From Flavicella sp963932955 (GTDB lineage Bacteria > Bacteroidota > Bacteroidia > Flavobacteriales > Flavobacteriaceae), in the NCBI GenBank assembly GCA_963932955.1, contig CAWVRK010000016.1, forward strand, positions 1-44,315: a stretch of 44,315 nucleotides of DNA. Direction: 5' to 3'. Position numbers and translations under genes: made by a program. Under the pieces are notes generated by a model that saw only the letters and a list, made by a program, of their open reading frames with translations, was not told the DNA's origin and did no database searches. Every line of letters starts with the position of its first letter. The stretch's first letter is position 1. Of the stretch, positions 27,058 to 34,547 are shown piece by piece.

Positions 27058-27150
27058 ACCTTATTTCTATTTGGAAATGAAAAGCACTCGATAAGTCCTC
27101 CAAAGGAATTTCTGATTTCAAAAGAGTTGGAGGCTACTCCGACAGAGTTC

Positions 27151-28326
27151 CTACGGTCGTAAAAAAAACAAAAATAAGCCGATGAACACCAAAGAAATTC
27201 GGATCGTCTCGAGTAAATAGGTTGGGTTGTTGACCAACAAGCGCCCGACGACTACCAAAGTAAGAAGGGTGAAAACAAGGACCAAAAACATTTCTAGTCC
27301 TGAAAAAAAAACCATAAAATACGCAAAGAAAATCAAGACAAAGAATACGGACGCCGTGTTGAAAACAATGTAGCATTTTTTTAATTTTGAAAAATGCTGG
27401 TAGGCATAAGTCCCTTTGTCTATATAAAGAGGCAGTCTTTTCAAGGGACCTGCTTTGGGAACCCAATCAGGTCCTTTGATCATCAATTGAATTTTTTGCT
27501 TCCACGTGGACAGCTGCTTAGCCTGAAAGATCAAATTTTGATAGTAATGAAAAACAGAGGTCAAGAAATCTCTTGAGTTGATGTCTTTGGTAATTCCAAA
27601 AACCACTTGGACTTTTTCCTCTTGAAAGGTGCCAAAAATTCGATCCCAAACAATCAGAATCCCTCCATAATTTTTGTCGAGGTATTCGGGATTGCTTCCG
27701 TGGTGAACTCTGTGGTGAGAGGGTGTGACAAATAACTTTTCAATAAGTCCCAATTTTGGAATCAAAGTCGTGTGCAACAAGAATTGGTACAAACCGATGA
27801 ACAAATGGGTAGCCAATACAATTTCTGGCAAAAAGCCCAACACGGGCATCAAAGACCAAAACAACACGCGAATCAGCACTTGGAAAGGCGTCAAATTCAA
27901 AGCCACAGAATAATTGTAATCCTCACTTTGGTGGTGAATGATGTGCGCACCCCAAAACAAGTTGATTCGGTGCCCAGACCGGTGGTAAAAATACCATATA
28001 AAATCGGAAAGCAAGACCGCAACAACAAACCACCCCCATGTATTGGGCACCTCAACAAAAGAAAATTGAAGGTATAAAAAATCGTAGTAGAAATAAATCA
28101 AAGGAAGCATAAACAAACTCGCAATCCGATCAAAAACACCCATCAATAAGTTCGAAATGGTGTTTTCAAAACGAAAAATGTTTTTTCTTTGAGAACGGGA
28201 AAACAAGTACTCCATCCCGATTACAAAAAACACGAGTGCTGCAACCAACCACAAATATTTGTTCTCTTTCAAAGTGAACCCTTTTAGATAGGAAACTAAA
28301 ATTAGAGATAAAAAAAGAAATATCAA
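27151..28326 (-). CDS. Fatty acid hydroxylase/sterol desaturase superfamily protein (alkylglycerol monooxygenase-like)
   Basis: Di-iron membrane enzyme. The three histidine boxes are HRSGH (115-119), HIIHH (128-132) and HHRVHH (204-209). The second box is followed by SEDYN, as in animal alkylglycerol monooxygenase (TMEM195) and its bacterial relatives, which cleave ether lipids. The protein is 391 residues with about eight hydrophobic stretches and a long C-terminal membrane part. The start is uncertain: the frame opens with TTG at 28326, another TTG is at 28272 (LKENKYL), and the first ATG is at residue 38, which would cut the first helix. It converges on the MMPL gene. Confidence 0.85.
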   Translation of the reverse strand: MIFLFLSLILVSYLKGFTLKENKYLWLVAALVFFVIGMEYLFSRSQRKNIFRFENTISNLLMGVFDRIASLFMLPLIYFYYDFLYLQFSFVEVPNTWGWFVVAVLLSDFIWYFYHRSGHRINLFWGAHIIHHQSEDYNYSVALNLTPFQVLIRVLFWSLMPVLGFLPEIVLATHLFIGLYQFLLHTTLIPKLGLIEKLFVTPSHHRVHHGSNPEYLDKNYGGILIVWDRIFGTFQEEKVQVVFGITKDINSRDFLTSVFHYYQNLIFQAKQLSTWKQKIQLMIKGPDWVPKAGPLKRLPLYIDKGTYAYQHFSKLKKCYIVFNTASVFFVLIFFAYFMVFFSGLEMFLVLVFTLLTLVVVGRLLVNNPTYLLETIRISLVFIGLFLFFLRP

Positions 28327-28405
28327 AACTGTTCTTGTGAATAATGAACAAAATAAACATCAAAAAACTGCAGTTTTTTCACCCTAAAAAATAGCGACTA
28401 CAGAT

Positions 28406-28436
28406 TTTCAGACTTGTTATTGAAACCTTATCTTTG
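28406..28436 (+). promoter_or_regulatory. Promoter of asnS
   Basis: TATCTTTG at 28429-28436 matches the -7 consensus and a TTTC at 28406-28409 lies 19 bases upstream as a weak -33. The start at 28459 is 22 bases further, which argues against a longer start at 28414. Confidence 0.5.
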
Positions 28437-28458
28437 TGAATACCAACTTTTCTTTTTT

Positions 28459-29892
28459 ATGAAAAAAACAAGTGTTCTTGAATTGCTGAAAGGAGAAAAA
28501 ACCTCCCAAAAGGTATTGCTCAAAGGTTGGGTTCGAACATTTAGAGCCAACCGTTTTATCTCCATCAATGATGGTTCTACGCTGAACAATATCCAATGTG
28601 TATTGAACTTTGAAAATACCGAGGAGGCGCTGCTCAAAAGAATTGCAACTGGCGCATCTCTGTCTGTAGAAGGCGTCTTGGTGGAGAGTCAAGGAAAAGG
28701 GCAAAACGTAGAAATTCAAATCGAACAACTGCAAATTCTAGGGGACTCCAATCCAGAAGAATACCCGATTCAACCCAAAAGGCACAGTTTGGAGTTTTTA
28801 CGTGAAAATGCACACCTCCGCATCCGAACCAACACCTTTGCTGCTGTCATGAGAGTGCGCTCTGCCCTTTCTTTTTCCATTCATAAATACTTTCAAGAAA
28901 ACGGTTTCAACCACGTGCACACCCCGATCATTACGGGGTCAGATGCCGAAGGAGCTGGCGAAATGTTTGGCGTCTCAGCGCTCAACAAAAATACACCTCC
29001 AAGAAAAGACGATGGTAGCATTGATTTTTCCAAAGATTTTTTTGGAAAAGAAACCCACCTAACGGTCTCGGGACAGTTGGAAGCGGAAACCTACGCCATG
29101 GCCTTGGGGAAAGTCTATACGTTTGGCCCAACATTTCGGGCTGAAAATTCAAACACCTCCCGACACCTTGCCGAATTTTGGATGGTGGAACCCGAAGTTG
29201 CCTTCAACGACCTGGACGACAATATGGATTTGTCAGAAAGTTTTATCAAATACACCCTAAAATACATTCTAGAAAACTGCCGTGAAGATTTGAACTTTTT
29301 AGAGCAGCGCCTCTTGCAAGAAGAAAGATCCAAACCTGCTGCGGAACGGAGTGAAATGACCTTGACAGAAAAATTAAAATTTGTTTTGGAAAATGAATTC
29401 AAACGCATCAGCTATACAGAAGCTTTTGAAATCTTGCGAAATTGCAAAGCCAATAAAAAGAAAAAGTTCAAATACCCTATTGTAGAATGGGGGGTCGATT
29501 TGCAAAGTGAGCACGAGCGCTACCTGGTCGAAAAACACTTCAAATCTCCTGTCATTCTCTTTGATTATCCGGCAGCTATCAAGGCCTTTTACATGCGCCT
29601 CAACGAGGACGGCAAGACCGTGCGGGCGATGGACGTTTTGTTTCCGGGAATCGGTGAAATGGTCGGAGGATCTCAACGAGAAGAGCGGTTGGAAGTTTTG
29701 AAAGAAAAAATCAAAGCACTGGACATCGACGAAGAAGAATTGTGGTGGTATTTGGACACGCGAAAGTATGGAACTGCAGTTCACAGTGGCTTTGGACTTG
29801 GCTTTGAAAGGCTGGTCTTATTTGTAACAGGCATGAGCAATATACGGGATGTCATCCCGTTCCCAAGAACTCCTTTGAACGCCTCCTTTTGA
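28459..29892 (+). CDS. asnS: Asparaginyl-tRNA synthetase
   Basis: Charges tRNA-Asn. From ATG 28459 (MKKTSVLELL) the product has 477 residues. The N-terminal OB-fold anticodon-binding domain is at about 18-105 (VLLKGWVRTFRANR). The class II catalytic core has motif 2 around FGPTFRAENSNTSRH (near 220) and motif 3 GFGLGFERLV near the end. Asn rather than Asp specificity is supported by RAENSNTSRHLAEFWMVE. It is monocistronic, 71 bases before rpoN. Confidence 0.96.
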   Translation: MKKTSVLELLKGEKTSQKVLLKGWVRTFRANRFISINDGSTLNNIQCVLNFENTEEALLKRIATGASLSVEGVLVESQGKGQNVEIQIEQLQILGDSNPEEYPIQPKRHSLEFLRENAHLRIRTNTFAAVMRVRSALSFSIHKYFQENGFNHVHTPIITGSDAEGAGEMFGVSALNKNTPPRKDDGSIDFSKDFFGKETHLTVSGQLEAETYAMALGKVYTFGPTFRAENSNTSRHLAEFWMVEPEVAFNDLDDNMDLSESFIKYTLKYILENCREDLNFLEQRLLQEERSKPAAERSEMTLTEKLKFVLENEFKRISYTEAFEILRNCKANKKKKFKYPIVEWGVDLQSEHERYLVEKHFKSPVILFDYPAAIKAFYMRLNEDGKTVRAMDVLFPGIGEMVGGSQREERLEVLKEKIKALDIDEEELWWYLDTRKYGTAVHSGFGLGFERLVLFVTGMSNIRDVIPFPRTPLNASF

Positions 29893-29949
29893 GCTTTTTG
29901 AAATGCAATACAGCATCTAATAAACAAGGCGCCCTTTAAAAAGAATTCC

Positions 29950-29957
29950 TATTTTTG
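29950..29957 (+). promoter_or_regulatory. -7 element immediately before rpoN
   Basis: TATTTTTG ends only six bases before ATG 29964, so transcription would begin at or next to the start codon (leaderless or nearly so). The -33 region is poor. Confidence 0.4.
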
Positions 29958-29963
29958 TGAATC

Positions 29964-31424
29964 ATGATCAAACAAAATCTTCATCTCAAATTACTTCACA
30001 AACTATCTCCTCAGCAGATACAGTTGATGAAACTGATTCAATTGCCAACACAGGCCTTTGAACAGCGTCTAAAGCAAGAAATCGAGGAGAACCCAGCCTT
30101 GGATTTTGAGAAAGAAGCAGCAGACGATTATGATGCGGACTCCAATGAGGAAGATTTTGACTCCTCAGAAAACGAAAGTATTGAAATGGAGGACATCAAT
30201 ATCGACGAGTACCTAAGCGATGATGAAATTCCACAGTACAAATTGCAAACAAACAATTATAGCAGTGACGAGGATGACAATCAGATTCCCTATGCAGGTG
30301 GGGTCACTTTTCACCAGGTACTCAAGAGCCAACTCGACACATTTACCTTGAATGAAACCCGACTCTCCATCGCAGAGTTTTTGGTAGGAAGCATCGATGA
30401 AAGTGGTTATATCAGAAGAGAGATGATGGATGTTGTTGACGATCTGGCATTTACACAAAATACTTATACCAACGAAGAAGAGGTTTTGAGTGTTTTGAAA
30501 GAGGTGATCCAAAAAATGGACCCTATTGGCGTAGGTGCACGCGATTTAAAAGAGTGCCTGCTCTTGCAATTGCACCATAAAAAAGAAAAATACAGCCGGA
30601 CTTTGGCCATCGAAATTCTAAAAAATAGCTTTGACCACTTTGTAAAAAAGCACTTTGAAAAACTGATGCACAAATTGGGTATTGATGAAAATACTCTCAA
30701 AGAAGCCATCCACGAAATCGAAAAACTAAACCCGAAACCGGGAGGAGCTTTTGCCGGAACCAATAAGATTGCTGAACAGATCGTACCCGATTTTACCATC
30801 CGAATTGTAGAAGGTGCATTGGAACTTTCTTTGAACGCTCGAAATGCCCCCGAATTACACATTTCAAGAGCGTACAACAACATGTTGAAGGGCTACCAGG
30901 AAAGCAAAGAAAAAAGCAAAAGTCAAAAAGATGCTGTTTTGTTTATCAAGCAAAAGTTAGATGCTGCAAAATGGTTTATTGACGCCATTAGACAACGGCA
31001 ACAAACTCTTTTGGTTACCATGAATTGCATCATGGAATACCAACGAGCGTTTTTCCTGTCTGGTGACGATCGCAAATTGAAACCGATGATTCTCAAAGAC
31101 ATCGCAGAACAGATTGAAATGGACATTTCTACGGTTTCTAGAGTTGCAAACAGCAAGTATGTGTCCACTCCTTATGGAACTGTACTGATCAAAGAATTCT
31201 TTTCAGAGTCGATGAAAAATGACCAAGGAGAAGACGTGTCTACAAAAGAAATCAAAACCATTTTGAAAAATTTAATCGCTGAGGAAGACAAGAAAAAACC
31301 CTTGACAGACGACAAACTAACAGTAAAACTGAAAGAAGAAGGCTATCCTATCGCAAGAAGAACTGTGGCCAAGTACCGGGAACAGCTAGACCTTCCCGTC
31401 GCTCGCCTTCGAAAAGAAATTTAA
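29964..31424 (+). CDS. rpoN: RNA polymerase sigma-54 factor
   Basis: 486 residues. Region I is glutamine/leucine-rich (LSPQQIQLMKLIQLPTQAFEQ, in two parts), region II is strongly acidic (about 48-92), the core-binding domain follows, and the C-terminal RpoN box reads ARRTVAKYRE near 463-472, which contacts the -24 promoter element. It is the only sigma-54 in most genomes and needs an AAA+ activator; no activator gene is in the window. A divergent PAP2-like gene starts 41 bases after its stop and is probably cotranscribed. Confidence 0.96.
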   Translation: MIKQNLHLKLLHKLSPQQIQLMKLIQLPTQAFEQRLKQEIEENPALDFEKEAADDYDADSNEEDFDSSENESIEMEDINIDEYLSDDEIPQYKLQTNNYSSDEDDNQIPYAGGVTFHQVLKSQLDTFTLNETRLSIAEFLVGSIDESGYIRREMMDVVDDLAFTQNTYTNEEEVLSVLKEVIQKMDPIGVGARDLKECLLLQLHHKKEKYSRTLAIEILKNSFDHFVKKHFEKLMHKLGIDENTLKEAIHEIEKLNPKPGGAFAGTNKIAEQIVPDFTIRIVEGALELSLNARNAPELHISRAYNNMLKGYQESKEKSKSQKDAVLFIKQKLDAAKWFIDAIRQRQQTLLVTMNCIMEYQRAFFLSGDDRKLKPMILKDIAEQIEMDISTVSRVANSKYVSTPYGTVLIKEFFSESMKNDQGEDVSTKEIKTILKNLIAEEDKKKPLTDDKLTVKLKEEGYPIARRTVAKYREQLDLPVARLRKEI

Positions 31425-31465
31425 ATTGAAACACAGTCCTCATATGGATTCAAAGTTCCAAATAC

Positions 31466-32080
31466 ATGAATGACAAAAAGTTTTACAAGCTGGTATCGCT
31501 TTTGTTGCACCCCATCCTGCTTCCTGTAGTAGGTGTCCAGTATTTTTTCTACACACAAGCCCACACATTGCTGCCAGAGTTTCAATTGAAAGTCACGACT
31601 CTTGTCTTTGTCTCTACTTTTGTCCTTCCTTTGACCTTGCTAACTGTCTTAAAAAAAATGGACAAAATAAAGAGTTTTGACCTCCCAAATGGCAGTGAGA
31701 GAAAAGTTCCTTTTATTGTCTCGATGGTCCTGTTTTATTTGCTTGGAACTTATCTTGGAAAATCTCCTGTGCTTCTTCCGCTCGCGCGTCTTTTTATCGG
31801 GTGTTCTTTGGCCATTTCTTTTGCGTATGTCGTGACCAACCACAAGCTTAAAATCAGCATTCATATGATTGGAATGGGGACACTCGTCGCTTTGGTGGTG
31901 TTGACAAGTCTGAACCAGCTTCAAAACCAATTGTTGCTCGTGGCTTGTTCCTTTGTAGCTTCCGGTCTTGCAGGACAAGCTAGGTTGCACCTAAAAGCAC
32001 ACAATACGCGGGAAGTGTACATAGGATTTTTGGCAGGCATCTGTTCGCAAATACTTGCACACACCAACTTGTTCTTCTAG
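31466..32080 (+). CDS. Divergent PAP2-like membrane protein
   Basis: 204 residues, about six hydrophobic segments. It reads like the PAP2 phosphatase fold with altered motifs: the PSGH box appears as ISIH (130-133), and the SR-x5-H-x3-D box as AR-x5-H-x3-E (172-183, within ARLHLKAHNTREV). The histidines are kept, the Asp is replaced by Glu and the first Ser by Ala. It could act on lipid pyrophosphates or have lost activity. It sits 41 bases after rpoN. Confidence in a real gene is high; in the fold, moderate. Confidence 0.75.
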   Translation: MNDKKFYKLVSLLLHPILLPVVGVQYFFYTQAHTLLPEFQLKVTTLVFVSTFVLPLTLLTVLKKMDKIKSFDLPNGSERKVPFIVSMVLFYLLGTYLGKSPVLLPLARLFIGCSLAISFAYVVTNHKLKISIHMIGMGTLVALVVLTSLNQLQNQLLLVACSFVASGLAGQARLHLKAHNTREVYIGFLAGICSQILAHTNLFF

Positions 32081-32161
32081 TTTGTAAGCAACGACACAAG
32101 CTGAAATACATAAGCGCACCCAAACCTTTTAAACAATCACTAGCGGGGCTAAATGGGCGTT

Positions 32162-32851
32162 TCAAAGCATATAAAACATCAGACCTATTCGGAGTGATTG
32201 TAGTTTTAGAGGGGTTCCTGTGCTTTCCATACGCGCTTCTTTGAAAAGAGGACGCAAAGCATAACTTGCATAAAAGTTCCAAGTTCCATAACCTGCAGAC
32301 ATGGATAAGGCATATTGAAATCTTTCTACAAGATCGATGTTTGTGACAGTTACTTGTTTCGCATCCAGCACATGTTGGGCTTTGAAATTGAGCACATAGG
32401 AAAGTGTCATTCCTGTATACACTCTCCAAAACTTGTATTTTTCTAGGGTAGAGGTTCGCCATCTAAATTCAAGTGGAAATTCAAGGCTGTTGAAAATATA
32501 ACGATTGCTATTGTACGCGTCAGGAATTTGGAACTGGTAGCTGCCTGAAGCTTTATCTACGAGCAAATTTTGATTGAAGGTCGTGTGTGCAAAACCAACT
32601 CCTATCCCTGCCCCAATGGAGCGTTTTTTGTTGAAAGGGAGGTCTTTGACAAAGCCAAATTGGGTGCCGTAGGAAAAACCGTTTTGGAAAAACCCCTCAG
32701 GCTTGTAGAGCAAGGTGTTGTATGTCAGTCCAAAATACAATTGATCTTCCAAGTAGTTCTCGTTTGTAGGCAAAAGCGTTTCTTGGCTGCATACAGCACT
32801 GGAGAAAAAAGCGAACGTGGAGAAAAAAACGGCTGTTTTAAGGAAGTTCAT
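32162..32851 (-). CDS. Outer-membrane beta-barrel protein (PorT-like fold)
   Basis: 229 residues with a signal peptide (MNFLKTAVFFSTFAFFSSAVCSQ, cleavage after VCS or SAVC). The rest is a string of amphipathic strands (YFGLTYNTLLY, FGFVKDLPF, FEFRW) ending in an odd-even pattern with a terminal aromatic segment, LQSLRIGLMFYML. This is the size and style of the Bacteroidota PorT/outer-membrane beta-barrel family (about 8 strands). True PorT works in T9SS, but that role cannot be assigned here. It follows the exbB-exbD cluster on the same strand but after a terminator, with its own promoter at 32890. Confidence 0.8.
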   Translation of the reverse strand: MNFLKTAVFFSTFAFFSSAVCSQETLLPTNENYLEDQLYFGLTYNTLLYKPEGFFQNGFSYGTQFGFVKDLPFNKKRSIGAGIGVGFAHTTFNQNLLVDKASGSYQFQIPDAYNSNRYIFNSLEFPLEFRWRTSTLEKYKFWRVYTGMTLSYVLNFKAQHVLDAKQVTVTNIDLVERFQYALSMSAGYGTWNFYASYALRPLFKEARMESTGTPLKLQSLRIGLMFYML

Positions 32852-32889
32852 AAATCAAAATGTAAAGTTGGCAGCTACAAAGCTTCCTG

Positions 32890-32897
32890 CAAAGGTA
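32890..32897 (-). promoter_or_regulatory. -7 element of the outer-membrane barrel gene
   Basis: On the minus strand TACCTTTG matches TAnnTTTG. It begins right after the T-run of the terminator at 32902-32930, so the terminator doubles as the upstream part of this promoter. Confidence 0.5.
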
Positions 32898-32901
32898 AAA
32901 A

Positions 32902-32930
32902 AAAAGACATCTGCTTTTCAGATGTCTTTT
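32902..32930 (-). terminator. Intrinsic terminator of the exbB-exbD operon
   Basis: AAAAGACATCTG (32902-32913) pairs perfectly with CAGATGTCTTTT (32919-32930) around a 5-base loop. Read on the minus strand it is followed by a T-run and lies 22 bases after the second exbD stop. Confidence 0.88.
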
Positions 32931-32951
32931 TATAAATCCTTAAAACGGAAA

Positions 32952-33434
32952 TTATTTTGTGTTTTCTTCCAAATTCCCTTTTCGGGTAGAATAACTTACT
33001 TTGAGCGAATTGATGTCTCTCAATTCCACACGAATGTCATGAATGGTTCCCACATTGCATTTGACATCTGCTTTGATGGATGTGGTCATGTAAGGAATCT
33101 CTTCCGGATTGTGTTTTTCTTGTTCGGAATAAATAAAGCTAGGAATGTCTTTGACATCCGCAATTTTATCATTGAGTTGAATCTTATCACCAGACCCATA
33201 TTTGGAAAGGTCTTCTGGTTTAGTTTTTCCAACATAAATGGTACTGACCAAACTTTTGTGCTCTAATTTTTTTACTTCCGTTGCATTGGGCAATTTTGGC
33301 GCTTTGATTTTCAAATCAGTTTCACGCATCGTTGTGGTTACCATAAAGAAAAACAACAACATAAATACAATATCAGGTAAGGCTGCCGTGTTAACAGCAG
33401 GCAATCCTTTTTTCTTTTTTGCAAATTTAGACAT
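32952..33434 (-). CDS. exbD: ExbD/TolR-family proton-motor subunit (second copy)
   Basis: 160 residues. A short basic N-terminus precedes the single helix with LPDIVFMLLFFFMV (about 19-32); Asp21 is the conserved proton-carrying residue. A periplasmic domain of about 120 residues with one cysteine follows. ExbD dimers sit in the ExbB pentamer and pass proton energy to the outer membrane. It is the last gene of the operon, 7 bases after the first exbD. Confidence 0.92.
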   Translation of the reverse strand: MSKFAKKKKGLPAVNTAALPDIVFMLLFFFMVTTTMRETDLKIKAPKLPNATEVKKLEHKSLVSTIYVGKTKPEDLSKYGSGDKIQLNDKIADVKDIPSFIYSEQEKHNPEEIPYMTTSIKADVKCNVGTIHDIRVELRDINSLKVSYSTRKGNLEENTK

Positions 33435-33441
33435 GTGTTAT

Positions 33442-34071
33442 TTATTTAGTAGGTTCTGCATCAGAGATGATCTGAGGATAGGCGTCTTTAATTTCATTGA
33501 TCACCGCTTTCAACTCATCGTTGTCTTTCGCATCTAAAAGCAACAACTCCTCATAGGTTCTTCCAGCGTATTTTCCTGTGATTTGTGTTTTGGCGTAGAT
33601 GTTTCGCAATTCGGTGTAAGCGGACAGCAATTCATTTTGAACAGTAATGTACATCCCGTAAGAAGTTCCTCGGTCACTTTGAACCGAAATAATGGCTTTG
33701 TTGGGATGGTCTGAAGAGCTTTCAGATTTTTTACCGTTGCAATAATCGCAAGGAGATCCAACGACATCATCGACTGTTTTACCAATTCCTCCACCGTTGT
33801 CAAGAAATTCTATGGTCGTTTGTTTGATATCTTCAAGTTCCATCACTTCATCTTCCACCAACAACTGATCGTTGCGGTTGATGTTGATTTCCAAAATGTT
33901 TTTCATTTTGATGATCGGCGGTTTGTAATCCAAAGGAGGTTTTTCAGATAATTTACGAGAAATACCAGAATCAACATCCATCGTCGTTGTTACCAAGAAA
34001 AAAATCAGCAACAAAAAGGCGATGTCAGCCATTGACCCTGCATTAATTTCGGAATTTTCTCTTCTAGCCAT
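33442..34071 (-). CDS. exbD: ExbD/TolR-family proton-motor subunit with CxxC insertion
   Basis: 209 residues, longer than usual. The helix has MADIAFLLLIFFLV (14-27) with Asp16 as proton carrier. The periplasmic part (about 32-209) contains an inserted glycine/serine-rich loop with CDYC (Cys108, Cys111) followed by KKSESSSDHPNKA, which could hold a disulphide or metal. Pairing of two unlike ExbD proteins suggests a heterodimer in the stator. It lies 9 bases after the four-helix gene. Confidence 0.92.
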   Translation of the reverse strand: MARRENSEINAGSMADIAFLLLIFFLVTTTMDVDSGISRKLSEKPPLDYKPPIIKMKNILEININRNDQLLVEDEVMELEDIKQTTIEFLDNGGGIGKTVDDVVGSPCDYCNGKKSESSSDHPNKAIISVQSDRGTSYGMYITVQNELLSAYTELRNIYAKTQITGKYAGRTYEELLLLDAKDNDELKAVINEIKDAYPQIISDAEPTK

Positions 34072-34080
34072 AGGTTGTTG

Positions 34081-34539
34081 TTATTTAATGAATTTTTTGG
34101 CACCACCTGCTAGTATAGAAATCACCGCAGCAACTCCCAACAATACGGTATACCAAATTCCAGTGCTCACCCATTTCGAAGGTGCTCCTGATTCTCCGCC
34201 TTCCAATACTTGTCCTGTGACGTCTGTTACAGCAGCATCAGAAGCCAAGCCGTAGGATACAGCAAGTAGCACTAACAATACTCCAATGCCCATCAGTGTT
34301 TTTCTCAAAGCTTCCGGCTTTTTCAAAAGACTCAAGATTGAAAATACGACCGCGGTTCCAGCAACAAGGTATAACAGTATTGTCGCGAAGGAAACCAGGG
34401 GTCCTACAATCCCTAAAGCACCTTTTCCTTCTACGATGGCATCGTCACCTGTCGCAATGATCGCAATCAAAAATGAAGCAGCAACTGCAGCAATCAAGGC
34501 GATCAATATTTTTAATACTTTTAAAATAGTTGCATTCAT
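34081..34539 (-). CDS. Four-helix membrane protein inside the exbB-exbD operon
   Basis: 152 residues, unrecognised. Hydrophobic segments are at about 8-29, 46-70, 82-98 and 124-145, with a glycine/serine-rich, acidic loop (about 100-120) expected outside the cytoplasm. It starts 8 bases after the exbB stop and ends 9 bases before exbD, so it is tightly linked to the motor and is likely a third membrane subunit or assembly factor. Confidence 0.8.
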   Translation of the reverse strand: MNATILKVLKILIALIAAVAASFLIAIIATGDDAIVEGKGALGIVGPLVSFATILLYLVAGTAVVFSILSLLKKPEALRKTLMGIGVLLVLLAVSYGLASDAAVTDVTGQVLEGGESGAPSKWVSTGIWYTVLLGVAAVISILAGGAKKFIK

Positions 34540-34547
34540 AAATCTTC

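Noticed and set aside
27097..27133. CCTCCAA/TTGGAGG as a bidirectional terminator between MMPL and desaturase genes
   Set aside because: The arms are 23 bases apart with no T-run beyond, so a stable terminator hairpin is unlikely.
32162..32851. Assignment as the T9SS component PorT
   Set aside because: The fold and size fit, but it lies beside exbD rather than T9SS genes and the resemblance is only to the broad barrel family.
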